Below are positions 1 to 5,754 of a stretch of DNA of 8,951 nt, in pieces. The notes under the pieces were generated by a model. That model was given only the letters and a program-made list of their open reading frames with translations, did not search any database and was not told the origin of the DNA. The position numbers were made by a program, and so were the translations under genes. The first letter of the stretch is position 1; every line of letters starts with the position of its first letter. This DNA is from BTRF01 sp036986255. Lineage in GTDB: Bacteria > Patescibacteriota > WWE3 > 9FT-COMBO-53-11. The stretch covers positions 1 through 8,951 of the forward strand of contig BTRF01000026.1 in assembly GCA_036986255.1 (NCBI GenBank), read 5' to 3'.

Positions 1-275
1 TCATAGGAGACTTGAGTAGCGATGCCGGCGTGGTCCGCCCCGGGAACCCACAGGGAAGGGTCGCCCAACATCCGATGATACCGAACCATAATATCCTCCA
101 AGGCTACAAAGAGGGCGTGACCGAGGTGGAGACGGCCGTTGGCATTTGGGGGAGGCATAATAACGGTAAAGGGTTTCTTTTTGGGGTCAGTTTTAGGAGT
201 AAACGCCCCCGATTTCTCCCACTCCCGGTATATCTTCTTCTCCACTTCTTGGGGCTTAAATCTCTTATCCATCAT
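1..275 (-). CDS. valS: Valyl-tRNA synthetase, N-terminal part (truncated by window edge)
   Basis: Cytosolic class I aminoacyl-tRNA synthetase that activates valine with ATP and charges tRNA-Val. Ninety-one codons are visible; the rest lies beyond the left edge (the family is usually 850-950 residues). Residues 40-56 carry the class I signature PPPNANGRLHLGHALF, with the HIGH box as HLGH at 50-53. Residues 79-88, GADHAGIATQ, match the ValRS form rather than IleRS or LeuRS. Start: two adjacent ATG codons, at 275 and 272; I took the first. No clear Shine-Dalgarno is seen. It begins 20 nt after the stop of the BpsA-like gene on the same strand, so cotranscription is likely. No T-box-like leader fits in the gap. 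Confidence 0.95.
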   Translation of the reverse strand, partial: MMDKRFKPQEVEKKIYREWEKSGAFTPKTDPKKKPFTVIMPPPNANGRLHLGHALFVALEDIMVRYHRMLGDPSLWVPGADHAGIATQVSY

Positions 276-295
276 GCCGTCAGTTTACCCCAATT

Positions 296-955
296 CTACT
301 CATAGGTGTAAATTTTCCCATGGTACTCACCTGCAAATAGGGGGCGGGCCTTGCTGGTGGGGCGGAGCACATAAAGATCGGAGATTCCGCTGATCGTTTT
401 AGCGGCGATGTACTGATTAAAAGCGGGCCGCAGCTCCTCAACGGCCACCCCATGGTCCCCAATTTTCTTCTGAACCGCCCATACCCTAACCGGGTCGAGG
501 GAGCCGTAAGAAAGAAAGATGCGGTCCCACTCCCGGCCCTTCAAAGCCGAAAGGGCCCGGGAGAGAAAGAGAGAAACCCCTTCCGGCGTGTAAGGAGGAT
601 CAGCAAAGACAGCATCAAAGGAGCTTAAAAGGCGCTTCGGTAAAGGGTTTTTCAAATTGTGCTCTACGGTCGTGACGACGCCTCGGCTTCCTTTTTGAAC
701 AACATCCAACACGGCTGGATCAACATCCAAAACCCAAATTTCGGTGTTCTCGGCAAAAGGGAGACAGGCCAAAGAGGTTAAGTCGTAGTCCCCAAGGAAG
801 AGAATTTTTGCATTAGTCAGAAATCCGCGGGCGGCCAAGAGATGGACTCTCTCACTGAGAGTCTCCTCAGTCACCCCAAACTGATCCAACTTCCTCTTCG
901 GCTGAGGACGGAGAGAAACGAGAGAACTTTTCTTCACGATTCTAGGATAGCGCAA
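296..955 (-). CDS. BpsA-like branched-chain polyamine synthase domain protein (single catalytic domain)
   Basis: The 219-aa protein resembles the C-terminal catalytic domain of N4-bis(aminopropyl)spermidine synthase (BpsA, formerly DUF43), which moves aminopropyl groups from decarboxylated S-adenosylmethionine to spermidine. Seen: DQFGVTEET (24-32), GDYDLTSLA (55-63), which matches the family GDDD motif except for Tyr in the third position, an acidic strand end DVDP (77-80), HNLKNPLP (99-106), and DPPYTPEG (119-126). These give a Rossmann-type aminopropyl/methyltransferase fold. The N-terminal winged-helix-like domain of archaeal BpsA (about 350 aa in total) is missing. The start is uncertain: TTG at 955 gives this length but AAGG lies directly against it; GTG at 937 is an alternative. 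It lies 29 nt after the solute-binding protein gene and 20 nt before valS. Substrate is inferred; another SAM- or dcSAM-dependent activity is possible. Confidence 0.75.
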   Translation of the reverse strand: MRYPRIVKKSSLVSLRPQPKRKLDQFGVTEETLSERVHLLAARGFLTNAKILFLGDYDLTSLACLPFAENTEIWVLDVDPAVLDVVQKGSRGVVTTVEHNLKNPLPKRLLSSFDAVFADPPYTPEGVSLFLSRALSALKGREWDRIFLSYGSLDPVRVWAVQKKIGDHGVAVEELRPAFNQYIAAKTISGISDLYVLRPTSKARPLFAGEYHGKIYTYE

Positions 956-963
956 ACCTTTGT

Positions 964-977
964 CCGCCGCCAGGCGG
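964..977 (-). other. Small GC-only hairpin between two minus-strand genes
   Basis: CCGCC and GGCGG arms enclose a 4-base loop, giving a 5-bp all-GC stem in the 29-nt gap between the solute-binding protein stop and the BpsA-like start. No T-run follows on the minus strand, so it is not an intrinsic terminator. It could affect RNA processing or be chance. Confidence 0.35.
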
Positions 978-984
978 GGAAGGG

Positions 985-2688
985 CTACTGCTCCGGCTGA
1001 GGAGCGCGGCCTTCGAGCTGATCAATAGTCGCTTGAGCGGTTTTGAGGGCGGCGGCGGGCTTCCTCCCCGCAAGAACGTCCCCAATGGCTTGCTTAAAAA
1101 CATCCTCATAGGAAGCGTTGCCGGAGAAAGCAGCCATCTTACCCAAAACCCCAGCCGGAGCCCCTGCGAGGAGCGGACCTAAAATAGCATCATCAGAGAG
1201 AGTCGTCCCTAAAGATCGTAAAGCGTAAGGCTCCCCAAAGAGGCGGTTCTGAGCGGCATTGGAGAAGAACTTGCGCTGCTGCTCCTCACGAGTGAGAAAC
1301 TCCAAAAGCTTCCAAGCGATTTTGGTCTCTTGACTGTCCTTGCTAACCCCTTCCGTCCAAAAAGTAGCCCACTGAACTCCCTCCTTGGGAGCGGAAGGAA
1401 GCTGGGGAGGAAGCACGGCACCAAACTTTAGTTTAGGGTTAAGATTGGCGATATCGAGAGCCCTCCATGAGGGGCCGAAGACCATCGCAACCTGTCCGTT
1501 GGCAAAAGCGTTGATTGAAAAAGGCAGAGTCGCATCCCAAACCCGATCCTTCTTGGCAAAATTCACATAAAAAGTGAGAGCGTCGGCGCCAGCTTGGGTA
1601 CCCAGCTCCGTGAGAGGGTCAACCCCGCTTTGGGCCAAAAGGAGAGAGAGAAGGTCAGACGCATGGGAAACATTACTGGCCGTTCCAAAAGCGGCACCGG
1701 CCTGGAGTATATTTCCTTTTTCCGCATCATTTTCCTCCCATTTAGTCAGCCTAACCGCTTCCCTTCTAAAATCTTCCCAAGTCTTAAGCTTCTCGGAAGC
1801 TTTACCGTCTTTGAAAAACTTTTGGTTGTAGAAAAGGACCAGACCATCATATTCAAGAGGGATGGCAAAGATATCTGTCCCTACTTTGGCCGAAGAAAGC
1901 GCGGCAGGATAGAAGCGGACGGCATAATCTTCCTCGGAAAGGACACTCGTGGGAAGAGGGCTAAGCTCATTCTCAAAACTGCCCACCCATGAGCTGTGTA
2001 GACGGAAAATATCCGGACCCGTTCCCTGACGGAGCCTGGTCAAGAGGGTTTCCTTGTACTGCTCAAGCGAGCCAAAAGATCTCTTTTCATAATTAATAGT
2101 CAACGTTACCCGCGGGTTTTCAGCCTCGTAAGCTTTAACAAAATCTGCAATAAGAGGATTGACCACATCGGCATCCTCCCAAAGTCCCCAGTAGGACAGC
2201 TCCACCTGACGCTCGCTCAGGCCGAAAAAGGAGCCCACCAGCGGAAGGCGGGAGAGATCAAAAGAGAGGAAGCTCACCGCCAGAAAACCAAGGAGCAGAA
2301 TAATGCCAATGATGAAGAGCGGGCGGATGAGACTGCGGATCCTCTCCAACCTATTTCCTCCTGCGGACGGACCTCCTGCCGGAATAACCTGAGGAGGAGG
2401 AGGTGCGGGGGGTGGAGGCGGGGGTGGGGCATCAGGAGCGGAGGGAGATGGAACCGGAGGAGGAGGTGCGGGGGGATTTAAACTCGTTGCTCTCGGCTTA
2501 GGGGGAGGCAGAGGAGTGTCTTCCGCTACAGTTGGGGTAACCGGGGCGGGAGGCGGAGAAGGTGCGGGGGGTGGAGGGGAAACGGGGGAAACCCTTCCAA
2601 CCCCAGGATCACCAGATGATGCTGGAGAAGGAGCGTAAGGAGATCCGGATGCTGATTCTTTTAAAGGGTCAGGCAGTTTTTCATCCAT
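985..2688 (-). CDS. Membrane-anchored family-1 extracellular solute-binding protein with proline-rich N-terminal arm
   Basis: The 567-aa protein has three parts. Residues 1-110 are a low-complexity Pro/Ala/Ser arm with PPPPAP-type runs, densest at 36-100. A transmembrane helix follows at about 121-143 (FIIGIILLLGFLAVSF core), preceded by basic residues (R113, R117, R122), so the arm is predicted cytoplasmic. Residues about 162-555 resemble ABC-transporter family-1 (carbohydrate-type) binding proteins: ELSYWGLWEDADV at the start, TGPDIFRLHSSW, IPLEYDGLVLFYNQ, and FANGQVAMVFGPSWR. There is no lipobox; a signal anchor replaces the lipid anchor. No permease or ATPase gene is adjacent. Its ATG overlaps the upstream stop as TAATG, suggesting translational coupling. 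The ligand cannot be read from sequence. A non-transport role as a surface sensor or binding protein is also possible. Confidence 0.88.
   Translation of the reverse strand: MDEKLPDPLKESASGSPYAPSPASSGDPGVGRVSPVSPPPPAPSPPPAPVTPTVAEDTPLPPPKPRATSLNPPAPPPPVPSPSAPDAPPPPPPPAPPPPQVIPAGGPSAGGNRLERIRSLIRPLFIIGIILLLGFLAVSFLSFDLSRLPLVGSFFGLSERQVELSYWGLWEDADVVNPLIADFVKAYEAENPRVTLTINYEKRSFGSLEQYKETLLTRLRQGTGPDIFRLHSSWVGSFENELSPLPTSVLSEEDYAVRFYPAALSSAKVGTDIFAIPLEYDGLVLFYNQKFFKDGKASEKLKTWEDFRREAVRLTKWEENDAEKGNILQAGAAFGTASNVSHASDLLSLLLAQSGVDPLTELGTQAGADALTFYVNFAKKDRVWDATLPFSINAFANGQVAMVFGPSWRALDIANLNPKLKFGAVLPPQLPSAPKEGVQWATFWTEGVSKDSQETKIAWKLLEFLTREEQQRKFFSNAAQNRLFGEPYALRSLGTTLSDDAILGPLLAGAPAGVLGKMAAFSGNASYEDVFKQAIGDVLAGRKPAAALKTAQATIDQLEGRAPQPEQ
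2391..2580. repeat. Degenerate direct repeats encoding the proline-rich arm
   Basis: GGTGCGGGGGG occurs three times (2402-2412, 2465-2475, 2561-2571). Two copies extend to an identical 17-mer, GGTGCGGGGGGTGGAGG, at 2402-2418 and 2561-2577. On the coding (minus) strand they give Pro/Ala runs in the solute-binding protein. The pattern suggests expansion by slippage or unequal recombination, and arm length may vary between strains. The plus strand is very G-rich here and could in principle form G-quadruplexes. Confidence 0.7.
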
Positions 2689-3926
2689 TATTTATCAGAA
2701 TAGCTGAAGGAAAGTCCCAGAGTCAAACTCAAAACGAACAGCCCCTGCGGGAGGGTGTAGAGATAATGGTCAAAGAAGCCCAAAAACACCAACTGGAGAA
2801 GAGAGATGGTAAGGAGGAAGCGTTTGCGGCGAATAGTCTCTCGGAAAGCCAGTACTAAAATAAGCAGGAAAAATATTAAGGCCGGTCCCCCGCTCTCGGA
2901 AGCAATCAAGGCAAAGATATTGTGGACGGGTTGAAGGAAGAGAGTCAGTCCGGAGGGAATTCCAAAATTAGGAAGGGAAACGGTAAAAAGCCCCAGACCG
3001 ATCCCGACGAGAGGGCGAGAACCCCACATCTCCACAGCGCTCCCCAAAAGTTCCCAACGGCGGGAGACGGATAAGCTGCTCAGGAAATTACTCTCTACCA
3101 AGCCCCGAAAAGAACCGCCTCCGGCAAATCCTAAGACTCCTAGAAAACCTCCCAGCGCAGACAAAAGAGCCGTACGCGAAAAAGAGACCAGTACGCCAGC
3201 GACGGAGGCAAGGGAAGAAAACCAGCGCTTTCCTGCCCAAAACCAGACGAAGAGGATGCTTAATACTCCTCCTAAGACATTGGGATGGGGGAAGGTTCCA
3301 TAGGGACGCATCACCTCCCGCCCCCAAAAAGAAATTTTTGCCACCCCCGCCAAAGACGGTTTAAGGAGGGGTTCCCCCAAAAACCAATATCCGAAAATAT
3401 GACGTTGAAGAAAGAATTGAAGAATGGAGAGAATAGAGACCCAAAGCACCCCCGCCCCCAAAAGCCAAAGGATAGGACCCTTCTTCTGCCAGCGAATGTT
3501 CTCAGCCACCCAGAAGCCAAAGCCCAACCAAAGAGCAATTTCGGCAAACCTGATCGCGGAAACAAGGGGAACAGCGCTTAGAAGAACCGAAGGGAGTAAA
3601 GCCAGCAGAAAAAGAATAATAGAGATAAGGAAACTCTTGTTTTGAGGTTTTTTCCAAGCACTGGTAACGAGGATTAAAAGAACCAAAACTTCGATCAGGT
3701 AGATCGAGGGAGAGAGGTAGTCAATTAAGACCCCCTTAACGTAACTTTGGGGGAGGATAAAGCTTTTGGCTAAATTGGAGGGAAATAATATTAAAACTAA
3801 ATAAAAGGTAAGTAGTGTTAGTAGACTAAGTGGATTGGTGGATAAATCCTCACCGCTTCTGAGGATAGTGCGTGATATGCTGTGGAAAACTTGTGAAAAT
3901 CTTTGGAAAGATTTAGGATATTTCAC
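2688..3926 (-). CDS. O-antigen ligase / polysaccharide polymerase-like membrane protein (Wzy_C / WaaL type)
   Basis: The 412-aa polytopic protein has about 10-11 hydrophobic segments (for example 32-49, 72-90, 99-118, 121-141, 150-173, 215-231, 236-258, 348-361, 368-386, 392-408). Family signatures: RPYGTFPHPNVLGG (207-220), SRTALLSALGG (250-260), RPLVGIGLGLF (304-314), QPVHNIF (332-338) and FDHYLYTLPQG (385-395). Members join or polymerise lipid-linked glycans on the outer face of the membrane; ligase, polymerase and protein O-glycosyltransferase cannot be separated by sequence. Start is GTG at 3926, the only usual start codon after the in-frame TGA upstream and before the first helix; no Shine-Dalgarno. 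No glycosyltransferase cluster is adjacent. It follows dnaA by 25 nt. Its first ~50 codons contain the candidate origin and are unusually AT-rich, with CTA/TTA/ATA codons. Confidence 0.88.
   Translation of the reverse strand: MKYPKSFQRFSQVFHSISRTILRSGEDLSTNPLSLLTLLTFYLVLILFPSNLAKSFILPQSYVKGVLIDYLSPSIYLIEVLVLLILVTSAWKKPQNKSFLISIILFLLALLPSVLLSAVPLVSAIRFAEIALWLGFGFWVAENIRWQKKGPILWLLGAGVLWVSILSILQFFLQRHIFGYWFLGEPLLKPSLAGVAKISFWGREVMRPYGTFPHPNVLGGVLSILFVWFWAGKRWFSSLASVAGVLVSFSRTALLSALGGFLGVLGFAGGGSFRGLVESNFLSSLSVSRRWELLGSAVEMWGSRPLVGIGLGLFTVSLPNFGIPSGLTLFLQPVHNIFALIASESGGPALIFFLLILVLAFRETIRRKRFLLTISLLQLVFLGFFDHYLYTLPQGLFVLSLTLGLSFSYSDK
3837..3845 (+). promoter_or_regulatory. DnaA box-like nonamer (GGTGGATAA)
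   Basis: It matches TGTGGATAA at 8 of 9 positions (first base differs); read on the minus strand it is TTATCCACC. It is closest to the TAG-trio and AT-rich block, as expected for the box that anchors a DnaA filament. Confidence 0.5.
3881..3889 (+). promoter_or_regulatory. DnaA box-like nonamer (TGTGGAAAA), first of a phased series
   Basis: It matches TGTGGATAA at 8 of 9 positions; read on the minus strand it is TTTTCCACA. Degenerate copies follow at 3892 (TGTGAAAAT) and 3902 (TTTGGAAAG), giving 10-11 bp spacing on one face of the helix. Confidence 0.5.
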
Positions 3927-3951
3927 TCTAACTATATTCTGTCAGATATTT

Positions 3952-5274
3952 TCAGAGATTTCTCCCAAAGATTTCCACGTTGAGGGTGTTGATCTGATTA
4001 CGGAGGGTGGGGTTCTCCTCAACCTCCCCTTCAATTTTTTTGATTCCGTGCAAAATTGTGGAATGATCCCGCCCGCCCAGCAGGTCCCCAATTTTTTGGA
4101 GGGATAAGCTTCCCATGCTTCTTAGGAGGTAGGCGGTAATTTGGCGGGGTCGTACAATCTCCTTGGCTCTTCTTGGGGATCGGATATCCTCCGGCTTAAC
4201 GCTAAAGCGTTGGCAGACGGTTTGGATAACTTTATCTGGGGAGACGAAGACCGAGGAAGGAGGTGCACTCCGAACGATATCTTCTACCAAGTCGGCCGAA
4301 GGAGGAACGTTTTGTGCAGCGGCGATAGTGATGAGTTGGTTTAGAAGCCCTTCTAGCTTTCGGATGCTTCCCGAAACTTGTTCGGCGAGGGCCAGAAAGA
4401 CCTCTTCCTGAATGGAGGCCCCTTTCTCCTTAGATTTGCGGCGGAGGATTTCGATCTTCATGTCGAGGTCCGGTTCTTGAATATCCGCCACTATTCCTCC
4501 AGAGAAGCGCGAGATAAGCCTTTGCTCCAACCGAGGAATTTCATGGGGGTGGCGGTCAGAGGTGAGAATAATCTGTTTGCCGGAGAGGTACAGCTCGTTG
4601 AAAGTGTTGAAGAATTCTTCTTGAGTAGCTTCTCGTCCGGCCAGGAATTGAATATCATCGATTAAGAGAACATCTACGGAGCGGAACTTCCTGCGAAAGC
4701 TTACGGCGGAGCGGCGATTTTGGATGGACCTGATTAACTCGTTAGTGAACTGCTCGGCTGGGGAGTAAAGGATTTGGGCGTCCGGCCTCTGTTGTTTAAT
4801 AAGATTGCCGATGGCATGGATGAGATGTGTTTTTCCCAGTCCCACCCCGGAATGGAGGAAGAACGGGTTGTGGAGGGTTCCCGGCTCCTCTACCACGGCT
4901 TGGGCCACCCCGACCGCAAGTTGGTTGGAGAGACCCACAACGAAGTTTTCCAGAGTGTAGGAAGCTACCAGCATATGCTGCTCCGAGGTTCTAAAAATGG
5001 GTCCCAGTTCTTGAGGTTTGGAAGGGGCGATCTTCTTTACCTCGAAGGATAGAGAGCATTTCTGTCCGGAAAGGGTGTTGAGGGTAGCGGCGATCACCCC
5101 GCCGTAGCGGCTCTTGAGATGTCCGGCGGAGAGGCGGCTGGGGCAGAGGATTTTGGCGCGGCTCTTTTCAAGGGAAGCCAACTCCGTTCCCGCAAAGAAA
5201 GTGCTAATCGTGGCCTTGGAGAGTTCCGTCTCCAAGCAGGAAAGTGTATTTTTCCAAAGCTCTTTTTCACGCAT
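3952..5274 (-). CDS. dnaA: Chromosomal replication initiator protein DnaA
   Basis: AAA+ ATPase that binds DnaA boxes, forms a filament and melts oriC. Numbering below is from the longer ATG at 5310 (452 aa). Domain I covers about 13-90 (LWKNTLSCLETELS), with a short linker. The AAA+ core has Walker A GVGLGKTH (155-162), Walker B VLLIDDIQF (214-222), sensor 1 IILTSD (247-252) and the arginine-finger box RLISRFSGG (264-272). Domain IV ends with the DNA-binding signature GGRDHSTILHG (412-422). I chose ATG 5274 (440 aa) because it puts Met 5-6 residues before the conserved LW as in the family; the longer start adds 12 residues that look unlike DnaA. Neither start has a Shine-Dalgarno. It is divergent from rpmH and probably heads the minus-strand unit. 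dnaN is not adjacent but about 2.3 kb away across the rpmH operon. Confidence 0.97.
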   Translation of the reverse strand: MREKELWKNTLSCLETELSKATISTFFAGTELASLEKSRAKILCPSRLSAGHLKSRYGGVIAATLNTLSGQKCSLSFEVKKIAPSKPQELGPIFRTSEQHMLVASYTLENFVVGLSNQLAVGVAQAVVEEPGTLHNPFFLHSGVGLGKTHLIHAIGNLIKQQRPDAQILYSPAEQFTNELIRSIQNRRSAVSFRRKFRSVDVLLIDDIQFLAGREATQEEFFNTFNELYLSGKQIILTSDRHPHEIPRLEQRLISRFSGGIVADIQEPDLDMKIEILRRKSKEKGASIQEEVFLALAEQVSGSIRKLEGLLNQLITIAAAQNVPPSADLVEDIVRSAPPSSVFVSPDKVIQTVCQRFSVKPEDIRSPRRAKEIVRPRQITAYLLRSMGSLSLQKIGDLLGGRDHSTILHGIKKIEGEVEENPTLRNQINTLNVEIFGRNL

Positions 5275-5342
5275 ATGATTTGAGCGGCAGGCGGCGCCCG
5301 ATTTGGGCATTAAAAGTAGGCAGGGGGAAAGGCAACAGATTT

Positions 5343-5372
5343 AATCTAAAAAAGTAGACCGGGTACTGTCAA
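5343..5372 (-). promoter_or_regulatory. Predicted sigma70-type promoter of dnaA
   Basis: On the minus strand, TTGACA (plus coordinates 5367-5372) is a perfect -35. After an 18-nt spacer comes TAGATT (5343-5348), a 4-of-6 match to the -10. The expected start is near 5336, giving a short leader to either dnaA start codon. No DnaA box overlaps it, so classical DnaA autorepression is not visible. Confidence 0.5.
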
Positions 5373-5379
5373 TATCATT

Positions 5380-5405
5380 TTGAGGATTTTGGATTGTGTT
5401 ATAGT
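5380..5405 (+). promoter_or_regulatory. Predicted extended -10 promoter of the rpmH operon
   Basis: TATAGT (5400-5405) is preceded by TG one base upstream (5397-5398), an extended -10 element. A TTGAGG at 5380-5385 would be a -35 with a short 14-nt spacer, tolerable for an extended -10. The expected start is near 5412. It lies back to back with the dnaA promoter, only about 8 bp between the two -35 hexamers. Confidence 0.5.
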
Positions 5406-5526
5406 GGAACCCCCGTAGATTTTAATGGCGGCGCCTCCGCGTGCGGTTTATGGGGAGAAGGTTGGGAGAGTGGTTCTTCAGGGTTGGGTATGGAGACCCA
5501 AACTCCGTATAAAGGATTGGAGAAGG

Positions 5527-5545
5527 AGGGTTATGTCATAACCTT
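5527..5545 (+). repeat. Inverted repeat overlapping a strong Shine-Dalgarno-like stretch
   Basis: GGTTATG and CATAACC are perfect 7-bp arms around one T (5529-5543). As RNA, AGGGUUAU and AUAACCUU form 8 pairs (one G-U) around GUC. The left arm includes part of AAGGAGGG (5523-5530), which sits just before ATG TCA TAA, a two-codon reading frame. Confidence 0.55.
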
Positions 5546-5555
5546 ATAACTTAAG

Positions 5556-5579
5556 GAGTAAAAGGTTTACTCACGTGAG
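5556..5579 (+). repeat. Two overlapping palindromes just upstream of rpmH
   Basis: GAGTAAA and TTTACTC form a perfect 7-bp stem around AGG (5556-5572). It shares its last CTC with the perfect 10-bp palindrome CTCACGTGAG (5570-5579). The two folds exclude each other in RNA and could act as a switch, or the palindrome could be a protein site in DNA. Confidence 0.55.
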
Positions 5580-5616
5580 ATTGACCAAAAATTGACTGTA
5601 TTGAACCAAAGAGATT

Positions 5617-5754
5617 ATGCCAAAACGGACATATCAGCCTAAAAAAAGGAAACGCGCCCGCACCCACGGTTTTAGAAAGAGGATGAGGACGCCGGGTGGC
5701 CGGGCCACAGTAAAGAGACGGCGTCAGAAAAAACGAGCGCATCTGACCCCTTAA
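5617..5754 (+). CDS. rpmH: 50S ribosomal protein L34
   Basis: Small, highly basic protein of the large ribosomal subunit, 45 aa, the usual L34 length. It starts MPKRTYQPKKRKRARTHGF and carries the family core RKRMRTPGGRATVKRRRQKK (20-39), nearly invariant across bacteria. The ATG has a weak Shine-Dalgarno (AAAGAG, about 5-7 nt upstream). It is the first gene of the plus-strand operon. Its TAA overlaps the rnpA ATG as TAATG, a coupling seen in many genomes for this pair. It was found by reading the sequence directly; it is too short for many ORF finders. Confidence 0.98.
   Translation: MPKRTYQPKKRKRARTHGFRKRMRTPGGRATVKRRRQKKRAHLTP

Larger units (their letters stand above)
3784..3910. other. 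Candidate chromosomal replication origin (oriC), inside the 5' end of the O-antigen-ligase gene
   Basis: On the plus strand, left to right: an AT-only-like block with almost no G or C (3784-3806), a run of TAG trinucleotides in phase (TAG TGT TAG TAG, 3813-3824) resembling a DnaA-trio element, then DnaA-box-like nonamers at 3837-3845 and 3881-3889 and weaker copies at about 3892 and 3902, one helical turn apart. The order AT-rich / trio / box fits the known bacterial unwinding module. The segment lies directly downstream of dnaA, a known oriC position. A hand count puts the plus-strand G/C switch near 3540. Against it: it is coding sequence, and only two nonamers reach 8 of 9 matches. Confidence 0.5.
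5412..5616 (+). other. Structured leader of rpmH (unrecognised), no gene recognised
   Basis: About 205 nt between the predicted transcription start and rpmH. In order: a 4-bp GC stem (5428-5440), an 8-bp stem with loop ACCCAAA (5488-5510) that competes with TTGGGT 5484-5489 pairing to the same loop, an 8-bp hairpin (5527-5545), a 7-bp hairpin (5556-5572), a 10-bp palindrome (5570-5579) and three TTGA repeats (5581-5606). No hairpin is followed by a T-run, so no terminator is seen. I do not recognise 6S RNA, SRP RNA, RNase P RNA, tmRNA, a tRNA or a known riboswitch. A 38-codon ORF (5425-5541) lacks a ribosome binding site and is probably chance. Possible roles are autogenous control of L34/RnpA, transcript processing or protein binding sites. 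Confidence 0.4.

Noticed and set aside
12..462. Several short frames on both strands over the valS start and the end of the BpsA-like gene
   Set aside because: They overlap the clearly recognised valS and BpsA-like reading frames and show no family motif.
3931..3936. TATAGT on the minus strand 4 nt before the O-antigen-ligase GTG, as a promoter for a leaderless transcript
   Set aside because: There is no -35 at 16-18 nt and no TG extension, and the transcription start would fall inside the first codon. Too weak to list.
4050..4075. TGTGGAATG in dnaA as a DnaA box
   Set aside because: It is the reverse of the codons for the conserved His-Ser-Thr of the DnaA signature and matches the box poorly at its 3' half.
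5425..5541. A 38-codon plus-strand ORF in the rpmH leader, rich in Arg and Trp
   Set aside because: It has no ribosome binding site and no recognisable family, and its length is within chance expectation. Kept only as part of the leader description.
5551..5742. A 63-codon minus-strand ORF opposite rpmH
   Set aside because: It is the antisense of L34 coding sequence, whose Arg/Lys codons leave the opposite frame open. It has no family features.
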